Shown one piece after another: positions 22,845 to 30,351 of a stretch of DNA of 64,000 bases. Source of the stretch: Streptomyces sp. MMBL 11-1 (GTDB taxonomy: Bacteria; Actinomycetota; Actinomycetes; Streptomycetales; Streptomycetaceae); assembly GCF_028622875.1 (NCBI RefSeq), contig NZ_CP117709.1, forward strand, positions 1,116,001 through 1,180,000, given 5' to 3'. Below the pieces are notes generated by a model. It made no database searches. It saw only the letters and a list, made by a program, of their open reading frames with translations, and was not told where the DNA came from. Each line of letters begins with the position of its first letter. Within the stretch, counting starts at the first letter, position 1. Made by a program: the position numbers and the translations under genes.

Positions 22845-24212
22845 ATGAGTGTCGCGGTGGTGCTGTTCACCTCCGATCTGCGTCTGCACGACAACCCGGT
22901 GCTGCGTGCCGCGCTGCGGGACGCGGACGAGATCGTCCCGCTGTTCGTCCGGGACGACGCCGTCCACCGCGCCGGGTTCGACGCGCCCAACCGGCTCGCC
23001 TTCCTCGCCGACTGTCTGGCCGGCCTGGACGCCGGACTCCGCCACCGGGGAGGCCGGCTGGTCGTCCGCCGGGGCGAGGCCGCCGCCGCGGTGAGACGGG
23101 TGGCCGAGGAGACGGGGGCGGCCTACGTGCACGTCGCCGCCGGGGTCAGCCGGTACGCGGCACGGCGCGAGGAGCGGATCCGGGAGGCCCTCGCGGGCGC
23201 CGGGTGCGAGCTGCGCGTCCATGACGCGGTGGTCACCGCGCTCGCTCCGGGCCGGGTGACCCCGACCGGCGGCAAGGACCACTTCGCGGTGTTCACCCCG
23301 TACTTCCGCCGTTGGGAGGCGGAGGGGGTGCGGGGCACCCTGACCGCTCCCCGCACCGTGCGGGTGCCGGACGGCGTGGCGAGCGACCCGCTTCCGGACC
23401 GGGACAGCGTCGAGAACCTCTCCCCCGGTCTCGCCCGGGGCGGTGAGGACGCGGCCCGCGAGCTGGTGACGACCTGGCTGAACGGGCCGATGGCCGACTA
23501 CGGGGACGGCCACGACGACCTGGCCGGGGACGCGACGTCCCGGCTCTCCCCCCATCTGCACTTCGGTACGGTCTCCGCCGCCGAACTGGTACACCGCGCC
23601 CGGGAGAAGGGCGGCCCCGGCGGCGAGGCGTTCGTACGGCAACTGGCCTGGCGCGACTTCCACCACCAGGTCCTCGCGGCCCGCCCCGACGCCTCCTGGT
23701 CCGACCTCCGCACGCGCCGGGACCGCTGGCGCTCCGACGAGGACGAGATCAGCGCCTGGAAGTCCGGGAGGACGGGCTATCCGCTGGTGGACGCGGCGAT
23801 GCGGCAGCTGGCGCACGAGGGCTGGATGCACAACCGGGGCCGGATGCTGGCCGCGAGCTTCCTCAGCAAGACGCTGTACGTGGACTGGCGGGTGGGCGCC
23901 CGGCACTTCCTGGACCTGCTGGTCGACGGCGATCTGGCGAACAACCAGCTCAACTGGCAGTGGGTGGCGGGCACCGGCACGGACACCCGGCCCAACCGGG
24001 TGCTCAACCCGGTGATCCAGGGCAAGCGCTTCGATCCGCGGGGTGACTACGTACGGCGCTGGGTGCCGGAGCTGGCGGAGCTGGAGGGGGCCGCGGTCCA
24101 CGAGCCGTGGAAGCTACAGGGCGCGGACCGCGCGGGCCTGGACTACCCGGACCCGGTGGTGGACCTGGCCGAGGCGCGGACCCGCTTCGAGCGCGCCCGC
24201 GGCCTGGACTGA
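22845..24212 (+). CDS. phr: Deoxyribodipyrimidine photolyase
   Basis: A 455-residue DNA-repair flavoprotein that reverses UV pyrimidine dimers using light. The N-terminal antenna domain begins VAVVLFTSDLRLHDNPVLRA. The FAD-binding helical domain has FVRQLAWRDFHHQ, GYPLVDAAMRQLAHEGWMHN and the family signature around DLANNQLNWQWVAGTGTDT with RVLNPVIQGKRFDP. The ATG at 22845 follows AAGGGAG. The gene starts 49 bp after the anti-sigma stop on the same strand, so it is probably co-transcribed from the SigK-type promoter, which ties DNA photorepair to this sigma factor. A strong bidirectional terminator follows. Confidence 0.93.
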   Translation: MSVAVVLFTSDLRLHDNPVLRAALRDADEIVPLFVRDDAVHRAGFDAPNRLAFLADCLAGLDAGLRHRGGRLVVRRGEAAAAVRRVAEETGAAYVHVAAGVSRYAARREERIREALAGAGCELRVHDAVVTALAPGRVTPTGGKDHFAVFTPYFRRWEAEGVRGTLTAPRTVRVPDGVASDPLPDRDSVENLSPGLARGGEDAARELVTTWLNGPMADYGDGHDDLAGDATSRLSPHLHFGTVSAAELVHRAREKGGPGGEAFVRQLAWRDFHHQVLAARPDASWSDLRTRRDRWRSDEDEISAWKSGRTGYPLVDAAMRQLAHEGWMHNRGRMLAASFLSKTLYVDWRVGARHFLDLLVDGDLANNQLNWQWVAGTGTDTRPNRVLNPVIQGKRFDPRGDYVRRWVPELAELEGAAVHEPWKLQGADRAGLDYPDPVVDLAEARTRFERARGLD

Positions 24213-24238
24213 CCGGGCGACGACGCGGGGGCGACAGA

Positions 24239-24283
24239 CGAGGAGGGCCCCGTTCCGCACGCCGCGGACCGGGGCCCTCCTCG
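24239..24283. terminator. Bidirectional terminator between convergent stress operons
   Basis: A perfect 13-bp stem (CGAGGAGGGCCCC with its complement) lies between the photolyase stop and the end of the DUF1295 gene and should end transcription from both sides. Confidence 0.88.
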
Positions 24284-24308
24284 ATGTGCCGGGCCCCGGT
24301 CGATGTGC

Positions 24309-25112
24309 TCAGGTCCGGCGCGGCGGCCGGGGAAGGAAGCCACTCGTGCGCGCCTTGTACGCGTCGAACCCGGGCCGGCCGGCCATGTGACGCTCCAGCA
24401 GGGCCGCGCCGCTGCCCTTGGTCAGCAGGAAGCTCATCACCAGCGGGGCGACGACGGTGGCCGCCGCGGCGGCGGGGGCCTGGCAGACGAAGAGGAAGAG
24501 GCCCCACCAGACGCAGAAGTCGCCGAAGTAGTTCGGGTGGCGGGTCCAGGACCACAGCCCCCGGTCCATGATCTTCCCCTGGTTGGCGGGGTCGGCCCTG
24601 AACCGGGCGAGCTGCGCGTCGCCGATCGCCTCGAAGGCCAGACCGACCGCCCACAGGACCGCCCCCGCCCAGGCCCACCAGGCGAGCGGCGCGGTCAGGT
24701 ACTGCGCCGCCTGCACCGGGAGCGAGACCAGCCAGACCAGCGCCCCCTGGAGCAGATACACCTTGCGCAGGGCGTACAGGTTCGGGTCACCGGGGGCCTT
24801 GGCGAGCATCTTCGCGTAGCGCGGGTCCTCCCCGTGGCCCCGGCCGCGCCGGCCGATGTGGATGGCCAGGCGCAGCCCCCAGATCACGGTCAGCGCGGTC
24901 ACCAGGAGCCGGCGGCCGTCGTCGCCGACGCCCGCCGACAGGCCGAAGGAGACCAGGGCGACGGCGGCGAACCCGATGCCCCAGGCGACGTCGACGATCC
25001 GGTGCACGCCCTTGTTCAGGGCGACGGCGAAGGTGACGAGCATGACGCCGAGCGCGGCGACGGCCGCGCCGGCGAGCCCGCTCGCGAAGGCGGGCCAGGC
25101 GAAGCCGCTCAT
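24309..25112 (-). CDS. DUF1295 membrane protein (steroid 5-alpha-reductase-like)
   Basis: A 267-residue protein with about seven hydrophobic segments. The C-terminal half has the family signature IMDRGLWSWTRHPNYFGDFC with VWWGLFLF, as in steroid 5-alpha-reductase and isoprenylcysteine methyltransferase folds, so it may reduce or methylate a membrane-embedded lipid. It is the last gene of the overlapping operon; its ATG at 25112 overlaps the stop of a 34-residue ORF, whose final codons hold the GGAGGA ribosome site. The M. tuberculosis counterpart (Rv0446c) lies beside ufaA1 and sigK in the same manner, as I recall it. Confidence 0.85.
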   Translation of the reverse strand: MSGFAWPAFASGLAGAAVAALGVMLVTFAVALNKGVHRIVDVAWGIGFAAVALVSFGLSAGVGDDGRRLLVTALTVIWGLRLAIHIGRRGRGHGEDPRYAKMLAKAPGDPNLYALRKVYLLQGALVWLVSLPVQAAQYLTAPLAWWAWAGAVLWAVGLAFEAIGDAQLARFRADPANQGKIMDRGLWSWTRHPNYFGDFCVWWGLFLFVCQAPAAAAATVVAPLVMSFLLTKGSGAALLERHMAGRPGFDAYKARTSGFLPRPPRRT

Positions 25113-25213
25113 CGGTCCTCCTCCCGGGCGGCGGCCGGCGTGTACCCGTGCCGCCGGGTGACCGGCGTCGCCGAGCAGCGGACCGGGCCGGGCGGTGCGG
25201 TGGTCGTGGTCAC
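25109..25213 (-). CDS. 34-residue ORF coupled at both ends
   Basis: Starts at GTG 25213, whose GTGA overlaps the stop of the CFA-like gene, and ends in a TGA that overlaps the ATG of the DUF1295 gene. The peptide (VTTTTAPPGPVRCSATPVTR, then HGYTPAAAREEDR) is Thr/Pro/Arg-rich, without a membrane helix or known motif. It may be a real small protein, or a leader whose translation carries ribosomes from one gene to the next; the last codons GAGGAGGAC supply the ribosome site of DUF1295. I cannot tell which from sequence. Confidence 0.5.
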   Translation of the reverse strand: MTTTTAPPGPVRCSATPVTRRHGYTPAAAREEDR

Positions 25214-26475
25214 GCGGACTCCTCGCGGGTCAGGAGCAGTTGCTGGACATCGAGGTAGCCGGAGCGGAAGCCCGCTTCGGAGTAGGCGAGGTAGAAGGTC
25301 CACATGCGGCGGAAGACGGCGTCGAAACCGAGGGCGTCGACCTCGGCCGCCCGCTCGGTGAACGTCTCCCGCCACAGCCGGAGCGTCTCCGCGTAGTGCG
25401 CGCCGAAGCGGACACGGCGCGTGGTGCGCAGACGGGTGTGGCCGGTGGTGATCCGCTCCACGGCCTCGGTGGAGGGCAGGAGGCCGCCGGGAAAGATGTA
25501 CTTGTGGATCCAGGTGTACGTGGAGCGGCTGGCGCGCAGCCGGTCGTCGGGCATGGTGATGGCCTGGAGGGCGATCCGGCCGCCGGGGGCGAGCAGCCGG
25601 TCCAGAGCCGTGAAGTAGACCGGCCAGAACTCCTCTCCGACCGCCTCGACCATCTCGACGCTGACGATGGCGTCGTAGTCGCCGGTGACCTGGCGGTAAT
25701 CGTTCAGCCGCACCTCGACGCGGTCCGCGTACCCGGCCTCGCGGATCCGGACGCGGGCCAGTTCACGCTGTTCTGCGGAGAGGGTGACGGTGACGACCCG
25801 GGCGCCGCGGGCGGCAGCGCGGATCGCCAGTTCGCCCCAGCCGGTGCCGATCTCCAGGAGGCGGGTGCCCTCGGTGACCCCGGCGGCGTCCAGCAGCAGG
25901 TCGATCTTGCGGTGCTGGGCGGCGGGCAGCAGGTCGTGCTCGGCGGGGAAGCCGCGGAAGACGGCGGAGGAGTACGAGAGCGTCTCGTCGAGGAAGAGGG
26001 CGAACAGCTCGTTGGACAGGTCGTAGTGGTGGCTGATGTTGTCCCGGGAGCCCTCGGGGGTGTTCAGCTGCGCGGCGGGCCTGCGCGGCGCCCAGATGCC
26101 GCGCAGGCTTTGCAGCGACCGGGGAACGAGGTCGGCCGCGTGGTCGGCCAGCACGGTCAGTACGCCGACCAGGTCGGGGGCGTCCCACTCCCCCGCCATG
26201 TAGGACTCGCCGAAGCCGATGAGTCCGCTCGCGCCGATCCGCCGGAAGAAGGCGTCGGGGTCGCGAATGTCCATGAGCGGTCCGCCGAGGCCTATGTCGT
26301 CCCTGCCCGCGATCCGGGCGCGCAGGGGGAGCCGGCCGAGGGCGCGGCGGACGATGCGCTCGGCGACGGCGGTCCGGAGGCGGGAGGTCCGGGGCTGCTC
26401 GACGATGTCGGGCCAGCGTCGCGGGTCGGTCCCGGCGGTGTGGTCTGCCGGCGGCGCGGAGGTGGGCGCGGTCAC
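25210..26475 (-). CDS. Cyclopropane-fatty-acid-synthase-like methyltransferase
   Basis: A 421-residue SAM-dependent enzyme that modifies unsaturated acyl chains of phospholipids. The SAM-binding motif is TRLLEIGTGWGELAIRAA; other family marks are NISHHYDLSNELFALFLDE, LSYSSAVF and VSVEMVEAVG. The C-terminal WTFYLAYSEAGFRSGYLDVQ is typical. GTG 26475 overlaps the upstream TGA. Relatives in this context include M. tuberculosis UfaA1, reported to make 10-methylstearic acid, and Rhodobacter enzymes induced by singlet oxygen; the exact product here is uncertain. It acts with the DUF1365 and FAD-oxidoreductase genes of the same operon. Confidence 0.88.
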   Translation of the reverse strand: MTAPTSAPPADHTAGTDPRRWPDIVEQPRTSRLRTAVAERIVRRALGRLPLRARIAGRDDIGLGGPLMDIRDPDAFFRRIGASGLIGFGESYMAGEWDAPDLVGVLTVLADHAADLVPRSLQSLRGIWAPRRPAAQLNTPEGSRDNISHHYDLSNELFALFLDETLSYSSAVFRGFPAEHDLLPAAQHRKIDLLLDAAGVTEGTRLLEIGTGWGELAIRAAARGARVVTVTLSAEQRELARVRIREAGYADRVEVRLNDYRQVTGDYDAIVSVEMVEAVGEEFWPVYFTALDRLLAPGGRIALQAITMPDDRLRASRSTYTWIHKYIFPGGLLPSTEAVERITTGHTRLRTTRRVRFGAHYAETLRLWRETFTERAAEVDALGFDAVFRRMWTFYLAYSEAGFRSGYLDVQQLLLTREESA

Positions 26476-27194
26476 TGCATGCCTTCCTGTGGGCGGTGCG
26501 GGGGGCGGGGGCGCACGGGGAGCCCGCGCAGATGGAGCCGGATGCCGTGCAGGCGGATCGCGGCGGAGACGAGGACGGTGGAGAGGGGGTGGCGCAGGGC
26601 GAGCCGCACCAGCTCCCGGGGGGCCGCGGGCCGCCGCTCGCCCCGGACGGTCCCGGTGAACGGGCGGGCCCCGTCGCGCTCCAGGTGGATGCTCAGGTCG
26701 AGCCGTGGCCCGGGCTCGGGCAGCCGCATCCGGTAGCCACCGTCCACGGGGAAGAACGGCGAGACGTAGAACTCCTTCTCCGTCACGGCCCGGTCGTCCC
26801 CGTCGGGGCGCAGGAGGTAGCAGTGGCGCCCGCCGTACGTGTTGTGCACCTCGGCGACGACGCAGAGCGGGCCCCCGTCGGCGCGGTGGCACCAGTAGAC
26901 GGTGATCGGATTGAAGACGTACCCGAACACCCGGGCCTGGGTGAGCATGGTGACGGTGCCGTCGCCGAGTTCGACGTCCCGGGCCCGCAGGAAGCGCTCC
27001 AGGCCGGCCCGGATGGTGGGGGCGCTGCCGCCGAAGTGGTCGCGGGGGTCGAACCGGGCCAGCGGTCGCAGGAGGCGCGGCAGCCGGGGCGGCCGGTCGG
27101 GGTCGACGAGCCACAGGTACGTACGGTGCCGGAACGCGTACGCCGTCGGCCGGTTCCGTACGTGCGTGATGGTGCACGGGTAGAGGGCGTTCAC
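26472..27194 (-). CDS. DUF1365 protein
   Basis: A 240-residue protein of the DUF1365 family, which almost always lies between a flavin amine-oxidase-like gene and a CFA-like methyltransferase gene. It starts VNALYPCTITHVRNRPTAYA at GTG 27194, which overlaps the upstream TGA by 4 bp. The signature is ARVFGYVFNPITVYWCHRAD, with CVVAEVHNTYGGRHCYLL and EKEFYVSPFFPVDGGYRMRL. The activity is not established; in Rhodobacter sphaeroides the equivalent gene is needed for a full singlet-oxygen response. No membrane helix is evident. Confidence 0.87.
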   Translation of the reverse strand: MNALYPCTITHVRNRPTAYAFRHRTYLWLVDPDRPPRLPRLLRPLARFDPRDHFGGSAPTIRAGLERFLRARDVELGDGTVTMLTQARVFGYVFNPITVYWCHRADGGPLCVVAEVHNTYGGRHCYLLRPDGDDRAVTEKEFYVSPFFPVDGGYRMRLPEPGPRLDLSIHLERDGARPFTGTVRGERRPAAPRELVRLALRHPLSTVLVSAAIRLHGIRLHLRGLPVRPRPPHRPQEGMQ

Positions 27195-28486
27195 CACGAC
27201 CGCACCCCCAGGGCCGCCGCCGCCTCGGCCCCCGAACGGCAGCCGTCCTCGTGGAACCCCCAGCCGTGGTACGCCCCCGCGTAGGCGGTGACGGGTCCGG
27301 ACAGGGCCGGCAGCCCGGCCTGTGCCTCGACGGACTCGGGTGTGTAGACGGGGTGTTCGTAGACCATGCGGGCGCGTACGGACGCGGGGTCGACGCGGTC
27401 GGATCCGTTCAGCGTGACGACGAAGGTCTCGGGTGCGTCGAGCCGCTGCAGCCGGTTCATGTCGTAGCTGACGGTGACACGGTCGGCGTCGGCGGCGCAC
27501 GAGGGCATCAGGTAGTTCCAGGAGGCCCTGGCCCCACGGGCACGCGGCAGCAGCGCGGTGTCCGTGTGCAGCAGGGTCCGGTTGCTGGAGTACCGGAACG
27601 CGCCGAGCGTGCCGCGCTCGGCGTCGGTCGGGTCGGTGAGCAGCCGCAACGCCTGGTCGGGGTGGGTGGCGATGACGACGGAGTCGTACGGGGTCCTCGT
27701 GCCGTCCTCGGTGGTGACCTCGACGCCGTCCGCGTGCCGGGTGATCGTGCGCACCGGGGTCGAGGTGCGCACGGCGGTGAGCTGTTTGACGAGGAGGTCG
27801 ACGTAACTGCGCGAGCCCCCGGTGACGGTGCGCCAGACCGGGGAACCGCCGACGGCGAGCATGCCGTGGTGGGCGAGGAACCGGAAGAGATGGCGGGCCG
27901 GGTAGCGCAGGGCGGTGACCGGGTCGCAGGACCAGACGGCGGAGACCATCGGTGTGAGGAAGTGGGCGTGGAAATATGGCGAGAAGCGCCCGCGCCGGGC
28001 GAACTCCCCCAATGTCATTCCACTCGTCCCGCCCGCCCCGCCCGCCCCGCTCTCCGGCAGTTCCAGCAGGGCCCGGGCCGCTCGGTGGAAGCGCGGCACT
28101 TCGGCGAGCATCCGCAGATAGGGGCCGCGCACGACGGAGCGCGGCTGTGCGAGGAGTCCGGCCGGGCCGCGCGCTCCCGCGTACTCGAGGCCGCATCCCT
28201 CGCACCGTACGGACATCGACATCTCGGACTCCTGGGTGGCGACGCCCAGTTCGTCGAAGAGCCGCAGCAGGTGGGGGTAGGTCCGCCGGTTGTGCACGAT
28301 GAACCCGGAGTCGACGCGGTGCACCCGGCCGTCGGACGCGGCCAGATCATGCGTGTGGGCGTGGCCTCCGACGCGGTCCTCCGCCTCGTACAGCGTCACG
28401 TCGTGGGCGTTCCGGAGAACGTGGGCGGCGGTCAGCCCCGCCACTCCGGATCCGACCACGGCCGTCCGCCGTCGTTCCCCTGCCAT
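27191..28486 (-). CDS. FAD-dependent amine-oxidase-like oxidoreductase
   Basis: A 431-residue flavoprotein, first gene of the lipid-modifying operon. The dinucleotide motif is AVVGSGVAGLTAAHVL followed by YEAEDRVGGHAHTHD; the C-terminal flavin contact is AYAGAYHGWGFHEDGCRSG. VVNPxF-type catalytic marks are absent, so a substrate cannot be read; modified acyl chains are likely from context. The ATG at 28486 has a GGAGGGAG ribosome site; an ATG 60 bp upstream coincides with the predicted -10 element and has no such site. Transcription probably starts from the SigK-type promoter at 28546-28574. Confidence 0.88.
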   Translation of the reverse strand: MAGERRRTAVVGSGVAGLTAAHVLRNAHDVTLYEAEDRVGGHAHTHDLAASDGRVHRVDSGFIVHNRRTYPHLLRLFDELGVATQESEMSMSVRCEGCGLEYAGARGPAGLLAQPRSVVRGPYLRMLAEVPRFHRAARALLELPESGAGGAGGTSGMTLGEFARRGRFSPYFHAHFLTPMVSAVWSCDPVTALRYPARHLFRFLAHHGMLAVGGSPVWRTVTGGSRSYVDLLVKQLTAVRTSTPVRTITRHADGVEVTTEDGTRTPYDSVVIATHPDQALRLLTDPTDAERGTLGAFRYSSNRTLLHTDTALLPRARGARASWNYLMPSCAADADRVTVSYDMNRLQRLDAPETFVVTLNGSDRVDPASVRARMVYEHPVYTPESVEAQAGLPALSGPVTAYAGAYHGWGFHEDGCRSGAEAAAALGVRSW

Positions 28487-28545
28487 TCCGGCTCCCTCCG
28501 GCCCTTCGCTGGTCGGAGCGCTGCCTGAGCGCTCCTCACCTTCCA

Positions 28546-28574
28546 TTCGTGGCTGGTGACCGCATGGATGGGTC
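28546..28574 (-). promoter_or_regulatory. SigK-type promoter of the FAD-oxidoreductase operon
   Basis: On the minus strand GACCCATCCA is followed 14 bp later by ACGAA, which gives -35 CCATCC and -10 ACGAAT with a 15-bp spacer. It differs from the two plus-strand copies at three positions. The operon start codon lies 60 bp downstream. Confidence 0.65.
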
Positions 28575-28614
28575 CGTCATCGGATCTGCTCCGAACGGGT
28601 GAATGTGGGCCCGG

Positions 28615-28644
28615 GACCAATCCGCCGGCCGAGCGGCGCCGAAC
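28615..28644 (+). promoter_or_regulatory. SigK-type promoter of the FAS1 lipoprotein gene
   Basis: GACCAATCCG, 14 bp, then CCGAAC, identical in layout to the promoter of the sigma gene itself. It leaves an untranslated leader of about 125 bp before the FAS1 start. It lies back to back with the promoter of the divergent operon, 40 bp away. Confidence 0.8.
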
Positions 28645-28776
28645 CCCTTGTGTGAGAGCGAACCGGTACGACGCGCGGATGGACGGGGCACTTCCGCCCC
28701 GGCAGTCCCGCACGCCCCGCTCCCCCTTTCCCTCTTCTTCCTTTTCGCACCACACCTTCGATCCAGGAGAAACACC

Positions 28777-29424
28777 ATGAACACGCTCCGCTTCCGCCGC
28801 GCAGCCGTCGCCGTGTCCGCCGCGGCCGTGCTGCCGCTGGCCCTGACCGCCTGCTCGTCGGACGACTCCTCCAAGGACTCGGCGGCAGGCTCGACGCCCA
28901 GCTCGGCCGCGCCGGCGAGCCCCTCGGCCGACGATGCGACGACCATGGACGGGCCGTTCGGGCCGGCCTGTTCGTCGGTGCCGAAGGAGGGCGCGGGCTC
29001 GTTCGACGGCATGGCTCAGGACCCGGTCGCCACGGCCGCCTCGAACAACGAGGCGCTGTCGACGCTGGTGGCCGCCGTGAAGCAGGCAGGCCTTGTCGAC
29101 ACGCTCAACAACGCGGAGAACATCACGGTGTTCGCCCCGACCAACGACGCCTTCGCCAAGATCCCGAAGGCCGACCTGGACGCGCTGTTGGCGAACAAGG
29201 CCGAGCTCACCAAGGTCCTCACCTACCACGTGGTGGGCGAGAAGCTGACGCCGCAGCAGCTGGAGAAGGGCTCCTTCGACACGCTGGAGAAGAGCAAGCT
29301 GACCACGGCGGGCTCGGGCGTCGAGTACACCGTGAACGACGCCTCGAAGGTCGTCTGCGGCAACGTCCCGACCGCCAACGCGACGGTCTACATCGTCGAC
29401 ACGGTCCTGATGCCCCCGAAGTAG
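28777..29424 (+). CDS. FAS1 (fasciclin) domain lipoprotein, MPT83-like
   Basis: A 215-residue exported lipoprotein. The signal peptide ends in the lipobox LTAC, with Cys26 as the lipid-anchored residue, followed by a Ser/Ala/Asp-rich linker. One FAS1 domain fills about residues 85-213 (ENITVFAPTNDAFAKIPKAD, LTYHVVGEKL, NATVYIVDTVLM). The ATG at 28777 has an AGGAGA ribosome site. In M. tuberculosis the FAS1 lipoprotein MPT83 and its homologue MPT70 are the main SigK targets, and the same promoter motif precedes this gene. An adhesive or cell-surface stress role is inferred. An 18-bp perfect hairpin terminator follows. Confidence 0.9.
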   Translation: MNTLRFRRAAVAVSAAAVLPLALTACSSDDSSKDSAAGSTPSSAAPASPSADDATTMDGPFGPACSSVPKEGAGSFDGMAQDPVATAASNNEALSTLVAAVKQAGLVDTLNNAENITVFAPTNDAFAKIPKADLDALLANKAELTKVLTYHVVGEKLTPQQLEKGSFDTLEKSKLTTAGSGVEYTVNDASKVVCGNVPTANATVYIVDTVLMPPK

Positions 29425-29441
29425 CCCCACCGGCCCCCACG

Positions 29442-29489
29442 GACGAGGGGCGGGGAGCCACGGCGTGCCGCGGCTCCCCGCCCCTCGTC
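29442..29489 (+). terminator. Terminator with an 18-bp perfect stem
   Basis: GACGAGGGGCGGGGAGCC pairs perfectly with its complement around a 12-nt loop, starting 17 bp after the FAS1 stop. It is the longest perfect hairpin I see in the window. Confidence 0.9.
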
Positions 29490-29493
29490 GTGC

Positions 29494-29673
29494 GTGGACG
29501 CTGCCTACTGGCCTGACCGGACGACACACCGTGCCCCCCTCGGAACGATCCCCGCCCGCTGGACCGAGCCCCTGCACGTACCGCTGCCCGGCTACGGGGC
29601 CCGCCGGCTGACCACGGGGGACCTTCGCACCCTGGCCGGCCGGCTGGACTCCGAAGGGCCTCGGATCACCTGA
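29494..29673 (+). pseudogene. Possible small ORF or gene remnant (59 residues)
   Basis: The 378-bp gap between the FAS1 and SPW genes holds this open frame from GTG 29494 to TGA 29673. It reads VDAAYWPDRTTHRAPLGTIP and later LPGYGARRLTTGDLRTLAGR, with coding-like codon use (G or C in most third positions). It directly abuts the terminator, has no ribosome site, and looks more like the C-terminal end of a lost gene than a whole protein. I do not recognise the parent family. The rest of the gap (29674-29802) holds the leader of the SPW gene. Confidence 0.3.
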
Positions 29674-29802
29674 GAATCCCTGGCACAGACATCGCCCGAA
29701 AAGTACACATAAGCGCCGGATAAGAGCACTATGGGGATGAGGGCGCCTGCCGCATTCATCCCCACGGCGGCGGGGCCCGCACGACGAAGGAGACGAGATC
29801 TC

Positions 29803-30240
29803 ATGAGCAACGTCTCACACGCGAGGAGTGACATATCAGGCCACCCCGATGCCTCCGAAATGCGTGCGCGGTACGACCGGGTGATGGGCGGTCGCGATGT
29901 GGCGCTGGTGGACGCGCCGGTGTTCCTCGTCGGCCTCTACTGCGCCGTTTCCCCGTGGGTGCTCCACTTCACGGCCAGCCAGCCGGCCCTGGTCACGCAC
30001 AACCTGGTGATGGGCATCGCCATCGCGGTACTGGCTCTCGGCTTCACCGTGATGCCGGAGCGCATGTACGGCCTGAGCTGGGCGATCTGCGCCATGGGGG
30101 CGTGGATCATCGTGTCGAGCTGGGTGGTGGGCAGCAGCCCGGACGCCGGGATCGTGATCAACAACATCATCGTCGGCGGCTTGACCGTACTGCTGGGCAT
30201 GGTCTGCGCGGGAGCAGCGGCCAGAACCCGAAGCACCTGA
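29803..30240 (+). CDS. SPW-repeat membrane protein
   Basis: A 145-residue protein with four hydrophobic segments that form two SPW repeats: VGLYCAVSPWVLHFTASQPA and, in the second, GLSWAICAMGAWIIVSSWVV followed by NNIIVGGLTVLLGMV. The function of the family is not known. The ATG at 29803 has an AAGGAG ribosome site. A short polar N-terminus with RARYDRVMGGRDVAL precedes the membrane part. The gene stands alone, with hairpins after its stop where it meets the convergent helicase gene. Confidence 0.82.
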   Translation: MSNVSHARSDISGHPDASEMRARYDRVMGGRDVALVDAPVFLVGLYCAVSPWVLHFTASQPALVTHNLVMGIAIAVLALGFTVMPERMYGLSWAICAMGAWIIVSSWVVGSSPDAGIVINNIIVGGLTVLLGMVCAGAAARTRST

Positions 30241-30285
30241 ACCCGACGCGCCCGGGCGGCCCCGCCCCTCGTTGAACCCGGTCAA

Positions 30286-30327
30286 GCTCCTCCGGCGTTC
30301 GAGGAGCGGGGTCCGGGGCGGAGCCCC
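30286..30327. terminator. Double hairpin between convergent genes, resembling a dispersed Streptomyces repeat
   Basis: GCTCCTC pairs with GAGGAGC (30286-30307) and GGGGC with GCCCC across GGA (30315-30327). The string CTCCGGCGTTCGAGGAGCGG followed by a GGGGCGGAGCCCC block resembles a short element that I remember as recurring between genes in many Streptomyces genomes. It lies between the SPW and helY stops and can end both transcripts. Confidence 0.65.
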
Positions 30328-30351
30328 ACCCCGCCACGGCACACCGCCCGG

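Noticed and set aside
25109..25375. An 88-residue version of the small ORF in the lipid operon
   Set aside because: It would overlap the CFA-like gene by about 160 bp; the GTG that overlaps the CFA stop gives a 34-residue ORF that fits the coupling seen elsewhere in the operon.
28546..28546. Upstream ATG as the start of the FAD oxidoreductase
   Set aside because: It lies on the predicted -10 element and has no ribosome site, while the ATG at 28486 has GGAGGGAG at good distance and precedes the FAD-binding motif directly.
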